DNA of 43,886 nucleotides from the NCBI GenBank assembly GCA_013215055.1, contig JABSRQ010000011.1:101949-145834 (forward strand), given 5' to 3'. A model generated the notes under the pieces. The model did not search any database. It was given only the letters and a program-made list of their open reading frames with translations, and had not been told where the DNA came from. The translations under genes and the position numbers were made by a program. The first letter of the stretch is position 1. Each line of letters begins with the position of its first letter. Source of the DNA: Pseudomonadales bacterium. Lineage in GTDB: Bacteria > Pseudomonadota > Gammaproteobacteria > Pseudomonadales > DT-91. Shown here in pieces: positions 8,849-16,894 of the stretch.

Positions 8849-8958
8849 ATCGGGTATCAAGTTTGAAGTGTTATGCACGGATTTTACTCATACCTTTACC
8901 AGCTCCCGGCCCATTACTTACCCTAAAATGATGCAGGGTGTATGGTAAAACACAATCT

Positions 8959-8979
8959 TCCTAACCCGCAGTGTTAGGA
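8959..8979 (+). other. Perfect 7-bp inverted repeat upstream of the CMD gene
   Basis: TCCTAAC (8959-8965) and GTTAGGA (8973-8979) flank a 7-base loop, 26 bases before the next ATG. It could be a leader hairpin or an operator. No U-tract follows, so a terminator is unlikely. A further weak dyad, ACCCT/AGGGT, lies just upstream. Confidence 0.4.
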
Positions 8980-9005
8980 GTGAATTTATATTATTGAGAA
9001 TTGAC

Positions 9006-9398
9006 ATGGAAAGTGAAAAGTACAAGGCAGGCATGGCGGTAAGACGTGAGGTGTTAGGCGATGAATATGTCGATAAAGCGATTAATGCCGCAACGGACTT
9101 CACCCGGCCTCTGCAAGATTTGCTTACCCAGAATTGCTGGGGTGAAATCTGGACTAAAGATGTCATTCCTAAACAAACAAGAAGCCTGATTACCATAGCG
9201 ACATTGGCCGCATTAAAAGCCCCTGCGGAGTTAAAGGCGCATGTTAGAGGCGCGTTGCGTAATGGCTGCAGTGTTGCTGAAATTCAAGAAGTATTGCTTC
9301 AATCAGCGGTTTACTGTGGTGTTCCCGCAGGTATTGAAGCCTTTCGGGCAGCTAAAGAAGTTATTGAAGAATGGGAAGAAAATTTAAAAGATACATGA
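9006..9398 (+). CDS. Carboxymuconolactone decarboxylase (CMD) family protein
   Basis: 130 residues with the CMD/AhpD-like alpha-helical fold pattern. It has KQTRSLITIATLAALKAPAE, then LRNGCSVAEIQEVLLQSAVY and CGVPAGIEAFRAAKEV, close to PcaC-type 4-carboxymuconolactone decarboxylases. An in-frame TTG at 8994 would add four residues; the ATG at 9006 fits the family start. No protocatechuate-pathway genes are nearby, so it may act on another lactone or as a stress protein. The family is confident, the reaction is not. Confidence 0.85.
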   Translation: MESEKYKAGMAVRREVLGDEYVDKAINAATDFTRPLQDLLTQNCWGEIWTKDVIPKQTRSLITIATLAALKAPAELKAHVRGALRNGCSVAEIQEVLLQSAVYCGVPAGIEAFRAAKEVIEEWEENLKDT

Positions 9399-9522
9399 AT
9401 GTGCTGTGCATTAAGTGATGAGCAGGGTTCTATGTAAAATAGAAGTTTTAAAGAATTTGAAAAACGTTTTAATCGAGTCGCTATCAGCTGGGTTTTAATA
9501 AAAATAAGGTACTTAAACTATT

Positions 9523-9685
9523 ATGCGAAATATAGCGCGTTTTGCTACTTTACCCGCATCCTTGCTTATTGGTGTTTTTATCTTTCCTCACTTGGCAATA
9601 GCTGATTATTGATGTACATCCTGAATTCAGCACCACGGCGAATACCTTTATGCCGGATCAGTTCACGCATCGAAAAAACCGCTAA
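9523..9685 (+). pseudogene. Decayed remnant of a secreted-protein gene
   Basis: An ATG at 9523 opens a typical signal peptide (MRNIARFATLPASLLIGVFI, ending AIADY) but stops at TGA after 29 residues (9610-9612). Shifting by one base restores a frame, DVHPEFSTTANTFMPDQF, that runs to TAA at 9683-9685. The signal peptide followed by a short coding-like tail in another frame looks like the stub of a deleted, frameshifted gene. Too little remains to name the family. Confidence 0.4.
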
Positions 9686-9733
9686 GTTGAATCAATCGAT
9701 ATGCAGATAAATGGAAATAAAGAGAGTACAGAA

Positions 9734-10159
9734 ATGGATGATTATGTAGGTTTACTGGAAGACTCATTTCACAGCGCTAACAATCGCATTGGGACAGATG
9801 CTATGGGCAGCTTGTTTTTTGACAAGTTCTTTTCTATATACCCAGAAACGCAGCAATATTTTAACGGCACCGATATTAACTATTTTAAGGGCAAGAAACT
9901 GAATATTATTTTCACGTTTATTACCGATATTATCAAGCATCCCAACTATGCCGAGGTGCATATCAGCCAAGAAGTGATGCGCCATCAAATGTATGGTTTA
10001 AAAGACAAAACCTATTATTTTACGTTAATTGATTGTCTTTTTATGGTTGTTAAAGAAACGTTGAACGACGAGTGGAACCCAGAATATGAAACCGCGTGGC
10101 ATGATACTACACAGGCTTTTAAGGCGATTGTGGGAGAAGCCGCCGAGGCATATTTATAA
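9734..10159 (+). CDS. Single-domain globin-like protein
   Basis: About 141 residues. The order of features fits a globin: an A/B helix region, then FFDKFFSIYPETQQYF with a likely CD1 Phe (about 43), then RHQMYGLKDKTYYFTLIDC with the likely proximal F8 His (about 84). ETLNDEWNPEYETAWHDTTQ matches the G-H region of bacterial globins. The frame extends to an ATG at 9701, but AAGAGAG sits about 7 bases before the ATG at 9734, so I choose that start. It should bind haem, O2 or NO; no reductase domain is attached. Standalone gene. Confidence 0.72.
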   Translation: MDDYVGLLEDSFHSANNRIGTDAMGSLFFDKFFSIYPETQQYFNGTDINYFKGKKLNIIFTFITDIIKHPNYAEVHISQEVMRHQMYGLKDKTYYFTLIDCLFMVVKETLNDEWNPEYETAWHDTTQAFKAIVGEAAEAYL

Positions 10160-10284
10160 GAATATGGCACCAAGGCTTAGTTCTATTGGCCAATAGGCAG
10201 CGGCGATTAATTTTGAGATGATTTGTGCTTTCTGATCATCAGCGGGTTTGAAAAACCTGGCTGTAGTTAATGAAAGGCATAACG

Positions 10285-11418
10285 ATGAATAATAAAATCC
10301 TGCCTATTGCCCTTATGGCAATAAGCCTTTCCCTTGGCGCGTGTGGCGGCTCCGGTGGTGATGGTCAGCCAGGCGTAGATGCCAATGCAGGTGCCAATAT
10401 TGAGGAGGATGAGCAGCTAGATAATGAAGCAGAGAAAATCATCGAACCTGAGAATATCTTGCCTGAGGGCATGGCCATTCATCCCGGGGGGCGAGTGTTA
10501 AGCCTGAAAGTGGATAGAGCCAGTATCGATGATAGAGATGGTCTTTCATCAAACGAATTGCAGTTATTAAGCCAGCATATCTATACGTATTTGGATGACA
10601 GCTTCGATTTTATCTTTTTTGTATCTCCTTTTACGTCTGAAAATATGCCTTCTACGTTGAAGTATTCTGGCCGTTATAGCTCGGTGCGCAGCTTTGAACA
10701 GGGTCTAGGTTGGGCAACTTATGATAGCAGTGCCGATTATGGTTCTGCCGGGCAATTACAGGGGGTTATGCATTTGGCCAAAAAAGATGCACTTCGTTTT
10801 GGGCCTTCTTTACATGAGTTGGCACACCGCTGGGCAAACTTTGCTCTCCCAAGCCGTTATTATAGCCACTGGTCATTTGCCGGTGTGGATGCCGAACAAG
10901 GTGGTCAGCTCGGAGGTTTTGCGCAAAACTCGCTGTTGGATTTAGGTAATAATCGTTATCAGGCGAATGCGGGTTTAGGAAAAAACAGTTTTGGTGAATT
11001 TGCTAACGGCGGTAATGGTCTACCTTATGCCGCTTATGAATTGTATTTAATGGGTTTGGCTCCCGCCAGCGAATTGGTGGATTATCAATATTTTGATGAT
11101 GCGCAGTGGAGCAACCCTGCGACGGGTGAATTTACCTCTGAAGCTGGAGTAAAAACCCTAAAGGTTAATGAGGTTATCTCAACCTTAGGAGGGCCGCGAC
11201 AACCCGCTTATGGTCAAGCGCAAAATAGTTTTAGAGTGTTAACGGTATTACTTTATTCTGATGCAGCTGAGTTAGCGTTGGTGGATCAGTTGGATGACGA
11301 TATACGTCTATTTTCCTTGCCGGGCAGTGACGGAAGCAGCACGTTATATAACTTCTATGAGGCGACCAAAGGGCGAGCTAGCCTCAATGCGGGTAGTTTG
11401 GAGGGGACATTAAAATAA
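10285..11418 (+). CDS. Lipoprotein with HELAH zinc-peptidase motif
   Basis: 377 residues. The lipobox LSLGAC (Cys 20) is followed by a Gly/Asp/Glu-rich linker. A catalytic-like HELAHRW (177-183) is the HExxH zinc motif, and YELYLMGL (Glu about 252) could give the third ligand, as in gluzincin-type peptidases. The ATG at 10285 has GAAAGG about 7 bases upstream and puts the signal peptide at the terminus; the ATG at 10270 would add five residues. Likely anchored in the outer membrane or periplasm. The overall family is not recognised, and peptidase activity is inferred only from the motif. Confidence 0.75.
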   Translation: MNNKILPIALMAISLSLGACGGSGGDGQPGVDANAGANIEEDEQLDNEAEKIIEPENILPEGMAIHPGGRVLSLKVDRASIDDRDGLSSNELQLLSQHIYTYLDDSFDFIFFVSPFTSENMPSTLKYSGRYSSVRSFEQGLGWATYDSSADYGSAGQLQGVMHLAKKDALRFGPSLHELAHRWANFALPSRYYSHWSFAGVDAEQGGQLGGFAQNSLLDLGNNRYQANAGLGKNSFGEFANGGNGLPYAAYELYLMGLAPASELVDYQYFDDAQWSNPATGEFTSEAGVKTLKVNEVISTLGGPRQPAYGQAQNSFRVLTVLLYSDAAELALVDQLDDDIRLFSLPGSDGSSTLYNFYEATKGRASLNAGSLEGTLK

Positions 11419-11502
11419 CGTATTGAACCCACCTGGAAGGGCGTGGCTACAACCCATGTATAAGCGGTTTTAGCCATATTTTATTTAGAGAAATGTGGGT
11501 GT

Positions 11503-11988
11503 TTAATTACGGAAGTTATCGAATTGCACCGGCATATCTAATTCCGCGCCACGTAACATAGCCATTACTTGTTGCAGATCATCACGCTTCTTACCGGTTA
11601 CTCTCACCTGCTCACCTTGAATCTGCGCTTGTACCTTAAACTTGCCATTTTTGATCAGCTTCACGACCTTTTTACAGCTGTCGGAATCTAAGCCATTACG
11701 CACATTGATATCTTGTTTCACCAGCATACCCGATACTTTAGGCAGCTCTTTATCTAAACAAGAGATATCAATTTTGTTTTTGATCAAAGAGGCAGAAAGA
11801 ATATCCGCCATCTGTGAGGCCTGAAACTTACCTTCGGCAACGATGGTAACAACATACTCGGCACTACGCTCAAAGCGGGCTTCAACACCTTTAAAATCAA
11901 AGCGGGTCTCAACCGTACGATTGGCCTGATCTACGGCATTGGTCAGGGTTTGTTTATCAACTTCAGAAATAACATCAAATGAAGGCAT
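11503..11988 (-). CDS. yajQ: YajQ family nucleotide-binding protein (UPF0234)
   Basis: 161 residues, the full usual length, beginning MPSFDVISEVDKQTLTNAVD and including RFDFKGVEA and the closing LRGAELDMPVQFDNFRN, all diagnostic of YajQ. The fold is two ferredoxin-like domains. Family knowledge: YajQ homologues bind nucleotides, and some bind c-di-GMP to control transcription. That would link with the GGDEF gene at the left edge, though they are not adjacent. Monocistronic here. Confidence 0.96.
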   Translation of the reverse strand: MPSFDVISEVDKQTLTNAVDQANRTVETRFDFKGVEARFERSAEYVVTIVAEGKFQASQMADILSASLIKNKIDISCLDKELPKVSGMLVKQDINVRNGLDSDSCKKVVKLIKNGKFKVQAQIQGEQVRVTGKKRDDLQQVMAMLRGAELDMPVQFDNFRN

Positions 11989-12136
11989 GGGGGAGTCCTG
12001 TGTAGGGCTTAGTTTTTGCTTAAGCGTAGAAGAATGTGCTGTATGTTATCAAATTCACGGCAATGCGTTTGATTTATGTGACAAGTGATTAGCGTATTAA
12101 CGCCTGTTTGACTTAATTTATAAGCAAAACATGTTA

Positions 12137-12751
12137 TTAATCCGAGTGATTTAAATACAGTGTAAAAACGTTCCAGGCTTTATCTATCTGCGCGGTGATT
12201 GCAGTTTCTAAATCTTTGGGTACTACACCAAAAACAATTTTGTTATACATTTTCCCCTGAACCAAACCAAGGAAAAGTTCGGCATCTTCTACAGCATCGG
12301 CCCTGTGTATACGGGTAAATTCTGCAGCTACACAGTTGATCACTCGGCTAGTGATTTTATTCACAAACAACGGCCCCAGGCCATGATCTCCATCGGCATA
12401 GGCTAATCGTTGTAATGCAAGGCCGTGTTCGGTATAGGCAGAGCTTAGATAGTTTTTGGCCATCTGTTTAAGTCTGTCTTCTGTGTTGTCAAAGCTGTCG
12501 ACCTGGTCGGTTAATACCATATCGATAAATCCTGCATCTCTTTCTATGGCCGCATGTAATAGCCCCTGCTTATCACCGAAATGTTTATAAAGGGTTTCTT
12601 TTGACGCCTTGGCTGATTTGGCCACGTTGATCATGCTAAAGCCTGATAGGCCCTTGGCTAATAAAACGTTCATCGCATGATTGAGTAAATGATCTCTCAG
12701 AGTGGGGTCTGTAGGCCGTCCGGCTTTTTTGCTTTTGTCTTGACTTGTCAT
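12137..12751 (-). CDS. TetR/AcrR family transcriptional regulator
   Basis: 204 residues from the ATG at 12751 (MTSQDKSKKAGRPTDPTLRD). The frame runs further up to 12820, but that would read through the operator. The N-terminal TetR helix-turn-helix is seen in GLSGFSMINVAKSAKASKET and LYKHFGDKQGLLHAAI, followed by an all-helical ligand domain. It is divergent from the alpha/beta hydrolase gene at 12840, with a perfect palindrome between them, so it probably represses both itself and that gene. The ligand is unknown. Confidence 0.9.
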   Translation of the reverse strand: MTSQDKSKKAGRPTDPTLRDHLLNHAMNVLLAKGLSGFSMINVAKSAKASKETLYKHFGDKQGLLHAAIERDAGFIDMVLTDQVDSFDNTEDRLKQMAKNYLSSAYTEHGLALQRLAYADGDHGLGPLFVNKITSRVINCVAAEFTRIHRADAVEDAELFLGLVQGKMYNKIVFGVVPKDLETAITAQIDKAWNVFTLYLNHSD

Positions 12752-12766
12752 GGTGAAACATCGTAC

Positions 12767-12782
12767 CGTACCGACCGGTACG
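12767..12782. promoter_or_regulatory. TetR-type operator palindrome
   Basis: CGTACCGACCGGTACG is a perfect 7+2+7 inverted repeat lying 16 bases from the tetR start and 57 bases from the hydrolase start. An extra CGTAC overlaps its left side (12762-12766). ACCGACCGGT-like cores are common TetR-family operators. Its position supports autoregulation and control of the divergent hydrolase gene. Confidence 0.75.
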
Positions 12783-12839
12783 CTAATAGTGGTGACAATC
12801 AATAAATCCATTTTAGTCATGGTGACAAGGACAAAACGT

Positions 12840-13715
12840 ATGCAATATGCGCTTCATTTTCATGCTGTGAGTGAATATCAATGTGCTTATATCGACGAGG
12901 GCCAGCCCCATAAAAACGGTAATTTACCGTTGATTTTGATTCATAATGGCATGATGGATCATCGCTTGTTTGAACATCAGATTGAGTATTTCAGTCAATT
13001 CATGCGTGTTATCGCGGTAGATCTTTTGGGTTATGGCGCCTCAGATAAACCGGATATTACTTACAATACTCGACTTTATACCGAGCAAATCAATACCTTA
13101 CTTGCACATCTGAACATTCCTCAGTGTTCGTTGTTGGGCTGCTGTGTCGGTGGTGCGGTTGCGATGGAATTTTCTATGCAATATCCAGAAAAGGTGGACA
13201 ATGTGATTGCTGCAACCCTGGATGCGCCGGAGATAATAGAGGCTGGGGTATTGGGGCAACTATCTAAAGACACACCTTTTGGTGGTGCCAGGCATAAATT
13301 AGGCAGCCGTTTGATGCAAACATTTTTGGGCCGGAAACTTTTTTGCCAGTTTATGAAAAAACATCAGATGGGCTCTTATTATGCGCAAGAGCCGGAATGG
13401 GATCGCCAATTTCATCGCTATTTTTCTGAGGCTGAAAATATTCGCAGCTTTAGCAATCTGGATGTTGAAGACAGCTTGCTACGTGCTGCGGTTAAATCCA
13501 CGCAGGGGCCCATATCACTGATATTATGGGGCGAGACCAATACCATCTTGCCGGCTACGGAGGGGGAGAAATGGGCCAGGCATTTCCAGGCGGATATCAT
13601 CAAACGCTATCCAGGGACGGGGTATATGTTTCTTAGGCAGAGAGCTGCGCAAGTGAATCTGGATATTTATGATTTTTTGATGGAGATAGAAGTCGAGATT
13701 AAGAAAGCCTGTTAG
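12840..13715 (+). CDS. Alpha/beta hydrolase-fold protein lacking the catalytic triad
   Basis: 291 residues from the ATG at 12840, with AAGGAC 7-8 bases upstream; the open frame to 12750 crosses the operator. The fold is clear: VIAVDLLGYGASDKPD, a nucleophile-elbow segment LLGCCVGGAVAMEF, and the late segment LILWGETNTILPA. In each canonical triad place the residue is changed: Ser to Cys 102 (GCCVG), Asp to Asn 234 (GETNT) and His to Tyr 262 (PGTGYMF). The oxyanion motif HG is HN. It may be a non-catalytic binding protein, as in the NDRG family, or use a Cys nucleophile. Divergent from a TetR gene. Confidence 0.85.
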   Translation: MQYALHFHAVSEYQCAYIDEGQPHKNGNLPLILIHNGMMDHRLFEHQIEYFSQFMRVIAVDLLGYGASDKPDITYNTRLYTEQINTLLAHLNIPQCSLLGCCVGGAVAMEFSMQYPEKVDNVIAATLDAPEIIEAGVLGQLSKDTPFGGARHKLGSRLMQTFLGRKLFCQFMKKHQMGSYYAQEPEWDRQFHRYFSEAENIRSFSNLDVEDSLLRAAVKSTQGPISLILWGETNTILPATEGEKWARHFQADIIKRYPGTGYMFLRQRAAQVNLDIYDFLMEIEVEIKKAC

Positions 13716-13732
13716 TGATGGCTGGTGATTCA

Positions 13733-13754
13733 AAAGGCCTGGAATTAGGCCTTT
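13733..13754. terminator. Bidirectional terminator hairpin
   Basis: AAAGGCCT and AGGCCTTT form a perfect 8-bp stem with a 6-base loop, flanked by A's on the left and T's on the right. It sits between the convergent hydrolase (+) and DsbB (-) genes. Confidence 0.7.
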
Positions 13755-13805
13755 CTTGATGACTGACTTTTCGCCTTTGGGGTGCAGTGCATGCACTTCT
13801 TCTAC

Positions 13806-14348
13806 TTAGATGGATTCTGGATATTTAAAAATATTCAAAGCTAAAGCACTAATTGAGATTAAAACCAACCCACTAGAAAGCGCCATTAAACTCTGTGCCA
13901 TGGTGATGCCAAAAAAAACATCGGGTGTATAACTGCATAAAGCACGTACCTCGAAGAGTTCGGGCATCCATTTATCCAATGCAAACCAGTGAGGAAAGTT
14001 AAGGAAAAAATTACAGCTGCTGTTGGCATTGCCGTTTTCAACATTCAGCAGAAATAAGCAACGTTCCCATAAACCCGCTATTAATACCGTGTTTATCAGG
14101 TGGCCGATGATATTGGCTATTTTTCCTTTGGGAATGGCTAGCATAAGCACACTAAGCAGAATAAACCCTGCTACCCAAATGCGTATATGAATACATACCT
14201 GACAAGGATCTTCTTCAAGCACATGCTGGTAATACAGCGCAGTGGCTTCCATGGATAGGCCCAGCAAGGCTATCAATAACCAGTAGAGCTTATGAGAAAA
14301 GGCAATCGCCAGGGTGTTGATAATGTTAAAGCGATTTTGATTCATCAT
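13806..14348 (-). CDS. DsbB-type disulfide bond formation protein
   Basis: 180 residues from the ATG at 14348; an extension to 14486 is open but has no family character. Four hydrophobic helices are visible. The first redox pair is C49-x-x-C52 (DPCQVCIHIR). The second pair, Cys112 and Cys138, flanks a periplasmic loop. The distances 52 to 112 (60) and 112 to 138 (26) equal those of E. coli DsbB (44-104-130). It should reoxidise a DsbA-type protein using quinone at the inner membrane. No dsbA is beside it. Confidence 0.85.
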   Translation of the reverse strand: MMNQNRFNIINTLAIAFSHKLYWLLIALLGLSMEATALYYQHVLEEDPCQVCIHIRIWVAGFILLSVLMLAIPKGKIANIIGHLINTVLIAGLWERCLFLLNVENGNANSSCNFFLNFPHWFALDKWMPELFEVRALCSYTPDVFFGITMAQSLMALSSGLVLISISALALNIFKYPESI

Positions 14349-14607
14349 ACGGTTTGCCGTTCTATAATTGATGAGTAATTGGGGGCTAGATATAACAGTA
14401 CCTCTGTATGATCGATAGCGTAGCACTAAATAAGTTTGAGGCCAAAAGAAAGCGTTTAATAGTAGATTGATAAAAATCACTCCCAATAGCTATGGCAGTG
14501 AGCATGTTTATTTAAAAGGTGGATTTTAATTATCTTTTTTCAGATCATTATCAATTGAATTTAATTTTTTTAATGACCTGCTATTTTATGGGTCAATAAA
14601 TTGAGGA

Positions 14608-15567
14608 TTATTCTGTCTTATCAGAGCGATTATAAATCATAAGGCTGGTTTGTATGGCCCTATGGTCTGAGTAACGCCCCCACGTTTTAGCTTCACGCCT
14701 ACAAATCCGGATAGCTCCTTTTACCCAGAGGTGGTCTATGGCGATAGCTAATTTTTGTAACGGAGTCATTAAGACAGGCCAGCTGGGTAATGGCCGGCTC
14801 TGATGGTCAGGGAATAGGGATTCAAACCTTGATGTGCCTGCAGCCAAGTTGATATCCCCCATAATCAGTTGTATCTCTAAGGGGGCGTTGTTCGCCAGTG
14901 CCTGGATCTCGCTGATTAATCTGTTACGTTGTAGCCAAAGTGTTTTGCTGCGAGGAGAGGGCGGATGAGCAGTGATGAAGGGTAATATAAGATTTTTATC
15001 CAGTTGTATGATGCCCTGAGTCATTGAAAATCCCTCGACATTACGCAGAACTCTAACATTTAATAAGGGATGGCGGCTGAATATTAATTGTCCACCTGGG
15101 TAGCCAATTTTTGCTTGGCCACCAATCATATAAGGGTATTCTTCGGCCAGCGCGGCAATAAACAACTCGCCATTTACAGGATCGACTTCTTGCAACAAAA
15201 TAAAATCCAGAGGCTGCTGTTTGATCAGATCAATAATCAGTGACAATTCAGGATTAAAGTATCTAAGGTTATATTGCAGTAGTTGTAGGTTCTCCTCACA
15301 GTCGGCTGGCGTTTTTATCGGCATCCAATGTATTTTGTTATTACTGTGTATTAGCCACAGACTCAGTAAAATGACACAGATAAGGGCCTGTTGAAACTGT
15401 TGCAAATAAACAAAAATCAGGATCAATAATATATAGGCTGCAGCAGGGATCAACAGGAATGACGCGAGGTTTTCTAACCACCAGACAGATTTAACCCTCG
15501 TCATTGAAAGCGCATAAATCAAAGGCAGTAGAGTCAGCCCCCAGCTAATCAGGCTGTAGCGAGTCAT
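14608..15567 (-). CDS. Membrane-anchored endonuclease/exonuclease/phosphatase (EEP) family protein
   Basis: 319 residues. Three N-terminal hydrophobic helices (to about residue 75) precede an EEP domain with LLQEVD, GGQLIFSRHPL, ITAHPPSPRSKT, IMGDINLA, AIDHLWV and the terminal YSDHRAI. These are the metal- and phosphate-binding motifs of the family. The topology places the domain outside the cytoplasm, so lipid or extracellular nucleic acid phosphodiesters are possible substrates. It lies 49 bases downstream of the FkbM methyltransferase on the same strand, probably in one operon. Confidence 0.88.
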   Translation of the reverse strand: MTRYSLISWGLTLLPLIYALSMTRVKSVWWLENLASFLLIPAAAYILLILIFVYLQQFQQALICVILLSLWLIHSNNKIHWMPIKTPADCEENLQLLQYNLRYFNPELSLIIDLIKQQPLDFILLQEVDPVNGELFIAALAEEYPYMIGGQAKIGYPGGQLIFSRHPLLNVRVLRNVEGFSMTQGIIQLDKNLILPFITAHPPSPRSKTLWLQRNRLISEIQALANNAPLEIQLIMGDINLAAGTSRFESLFPDHQSRPLPSWPVLMTPLQKLAIAIDHLWVKGAIRICRREAKTWGRYSDHRAIQTSLMIYNRSDKTE

Positions 15568-15616
15568 GCCTGGTTCCTATCTGATCGTCAGTATAAAGCC
15601 GATAGCTTGCAACATC

Positions 15617-16570
15617 TTATGCGGCGGGGTTTTGTCTTGAAAAAATGATATCTACTTGTTGCTCCGGTAGTACTGTCAATAACTCAGGTAATGTGGGAGA
15701 TTTAAAGGTCATGTAATACTCGGGATGGTAGGTATTACTTATTTTATAGGGCTTAAATCCGTGTTTATCAAAGGTGCAAATTATTTCAGAAATTTGGGTT
15801 TGTGTTAGCACCGATGGCGTGATTTCAGCGATGATCTCTGCATCTTTGGGTAATTGATTTAAGAGTGGGTATAAACCTTTTAACACCTCATATTCAGCGC
15901 CCTCTACGTCAATTTTTATTAATCTAACATTATTAATTTCGCTAGTTTTAAGCAGCTGGTGCAGGGGCTTGGCCTTAACAACAACCGGTTCGCTTTCAAA
16001 TTCAGTGGGTCTAACGCTATAGGCGTGTAATTTACCGGTGGTGGCACCTTCATTATCAATAGAATGATGCATGGCGATTTCACACTCCGTATCCGAGGCC
16101 GCATAATTTATCATACGAATATTTTTATAGTTATTGAGCCGTACGTTCTTCTTGAGTTTTTCAAAGATGCTGGGAAAGGCTTCAATGGCGACCACCTTTC
16201 CATGGGGCAATAGCTGTGATGCCAATAAAGAGAAGTAACCTACATTGGCACCTACATCGATAAATGTGCGGTCTTTATGGGTAAGCGTTTTTTTAATAAA
16301 TGCGGTCAGGTTAGGTTCCCATAAACCAAAATAATAAATATAACCTTGGACCAGATCATTGGAACGCCCAGTCATTTTTATACCCTGTGTGGTGCGTGCA
16401 GTATAATTCTTCTCACGCCAATGAAAAAGAATCCATAGTGGCATCTTGCCATGCAGCAAAGGAAAAAAACGAATATAAAATCGGGCTACAGGCATAAGCA
16501 GCCCGGCCATATAGGCTTTCATTAAAGAGAATAAATGCATGACAAGCTTCACTAAAGTTAATAGACACAT
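15617..16570 (-). CDS. FkbM family SAM-dependent methyltransferase
   Basis: 317 residues. The SAM-binding motif FIDVGANVGYFSLLAS (103-118) and the FkbM signature LIKIDVEGAEYEVLKG (about 226-241) are both present. The N-terminus (1-50) is hydrophobic and may be a membrane association region. A second start at 16537 (MHLFSLMK) is possible; neither start has a strong ribosome site. Family members methylate sugars or natural products. Its neighbour is a membrane EEP phosphodiesterase, so envelope glycan or lipid modification is a reasonable guess. Confidence 0.85.
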   Translation of the reverse strand: MCLLTLVKLVMHLFSLMKAYMAGLLMPVARFYIRFFPLLHGKMPLWILFHWREKNYTARTTQGIKMTGRSNDLVQGYIYYFGLWEPNLTAFIKKTLTHKDRTFIDVGANVGYFSLLASQLLPHGKVVAIEAFPSIFEKLKKNVRLNNYKNIRMINYAASDTECEIAMHHSIDNEGATTGKLHAYSVRPTEFESEPVVVKAKPLHQLLKTSEINNVRLIKIDVEGAEYEVLKGLYPLLNQLPKDAEIIAEITPSVLTQTQISEIICTFDKHGFKPYKISNTYHPEYYMTFKSPTLPELLTVLPEQQVDIIFSRQNPAA

Positions 16571-16894
16571 TTCAGTTAGGCATAGATCGTGCCGCTTTTT
16601 ATGTATGTTTTTGTTTTAGAGTGAAAGGCGCGCGGGTGTAATACTTTTATGGTGATGGCTTATAGGGAATTGGAAGGTGTAATGATTTTTTTGGGCATAC
16701 GGTGACGAGGTCGTTTTCATTTTGAAAAAATGTTTTAAAAAATGCAAAACATTTTAGCAATTTGAGAAACGGTTCTGGCTTTAAATTTTTGAGGGTTTAT
16801 CTTCTTTCTATTTAGACAAACATTAATTGTCACACACCCAGATGTTTAAATGATTTATAGTGTTGGCAATACATCAAATACAAGGGCGCATATC
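16571..16894. other. Divergent promoter region between FkbM and Tas-like genes
   Basis: A 324-base AT-rich region serving two divergent genes. The main structure is the 10-bp inverted repeat at 16727-16755. No ORF of interest. AAGGGCG near 16883 is the ribosome site for the reductase. Confidence 0.5.
16727..16755. repeat. 10-bp inverted repeat, AT-rich
   Basis: AAAATGTTTT (16727-16736) and AAAACATTTT (16746-16755) are perfect complements separated by 9 bases. It lies midway between divergent promoters, so it could be an operator for an unidentified regulator. There is no U-tract typical of a terminator. Confidence 0.5.

Noticed and set aside
8959..8979. Second attC site before the CMD gene
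   Set aside because: CTAAC and GTTAG cores are present but only 7 bases apart, too close for an attC; treated as a hairpin.
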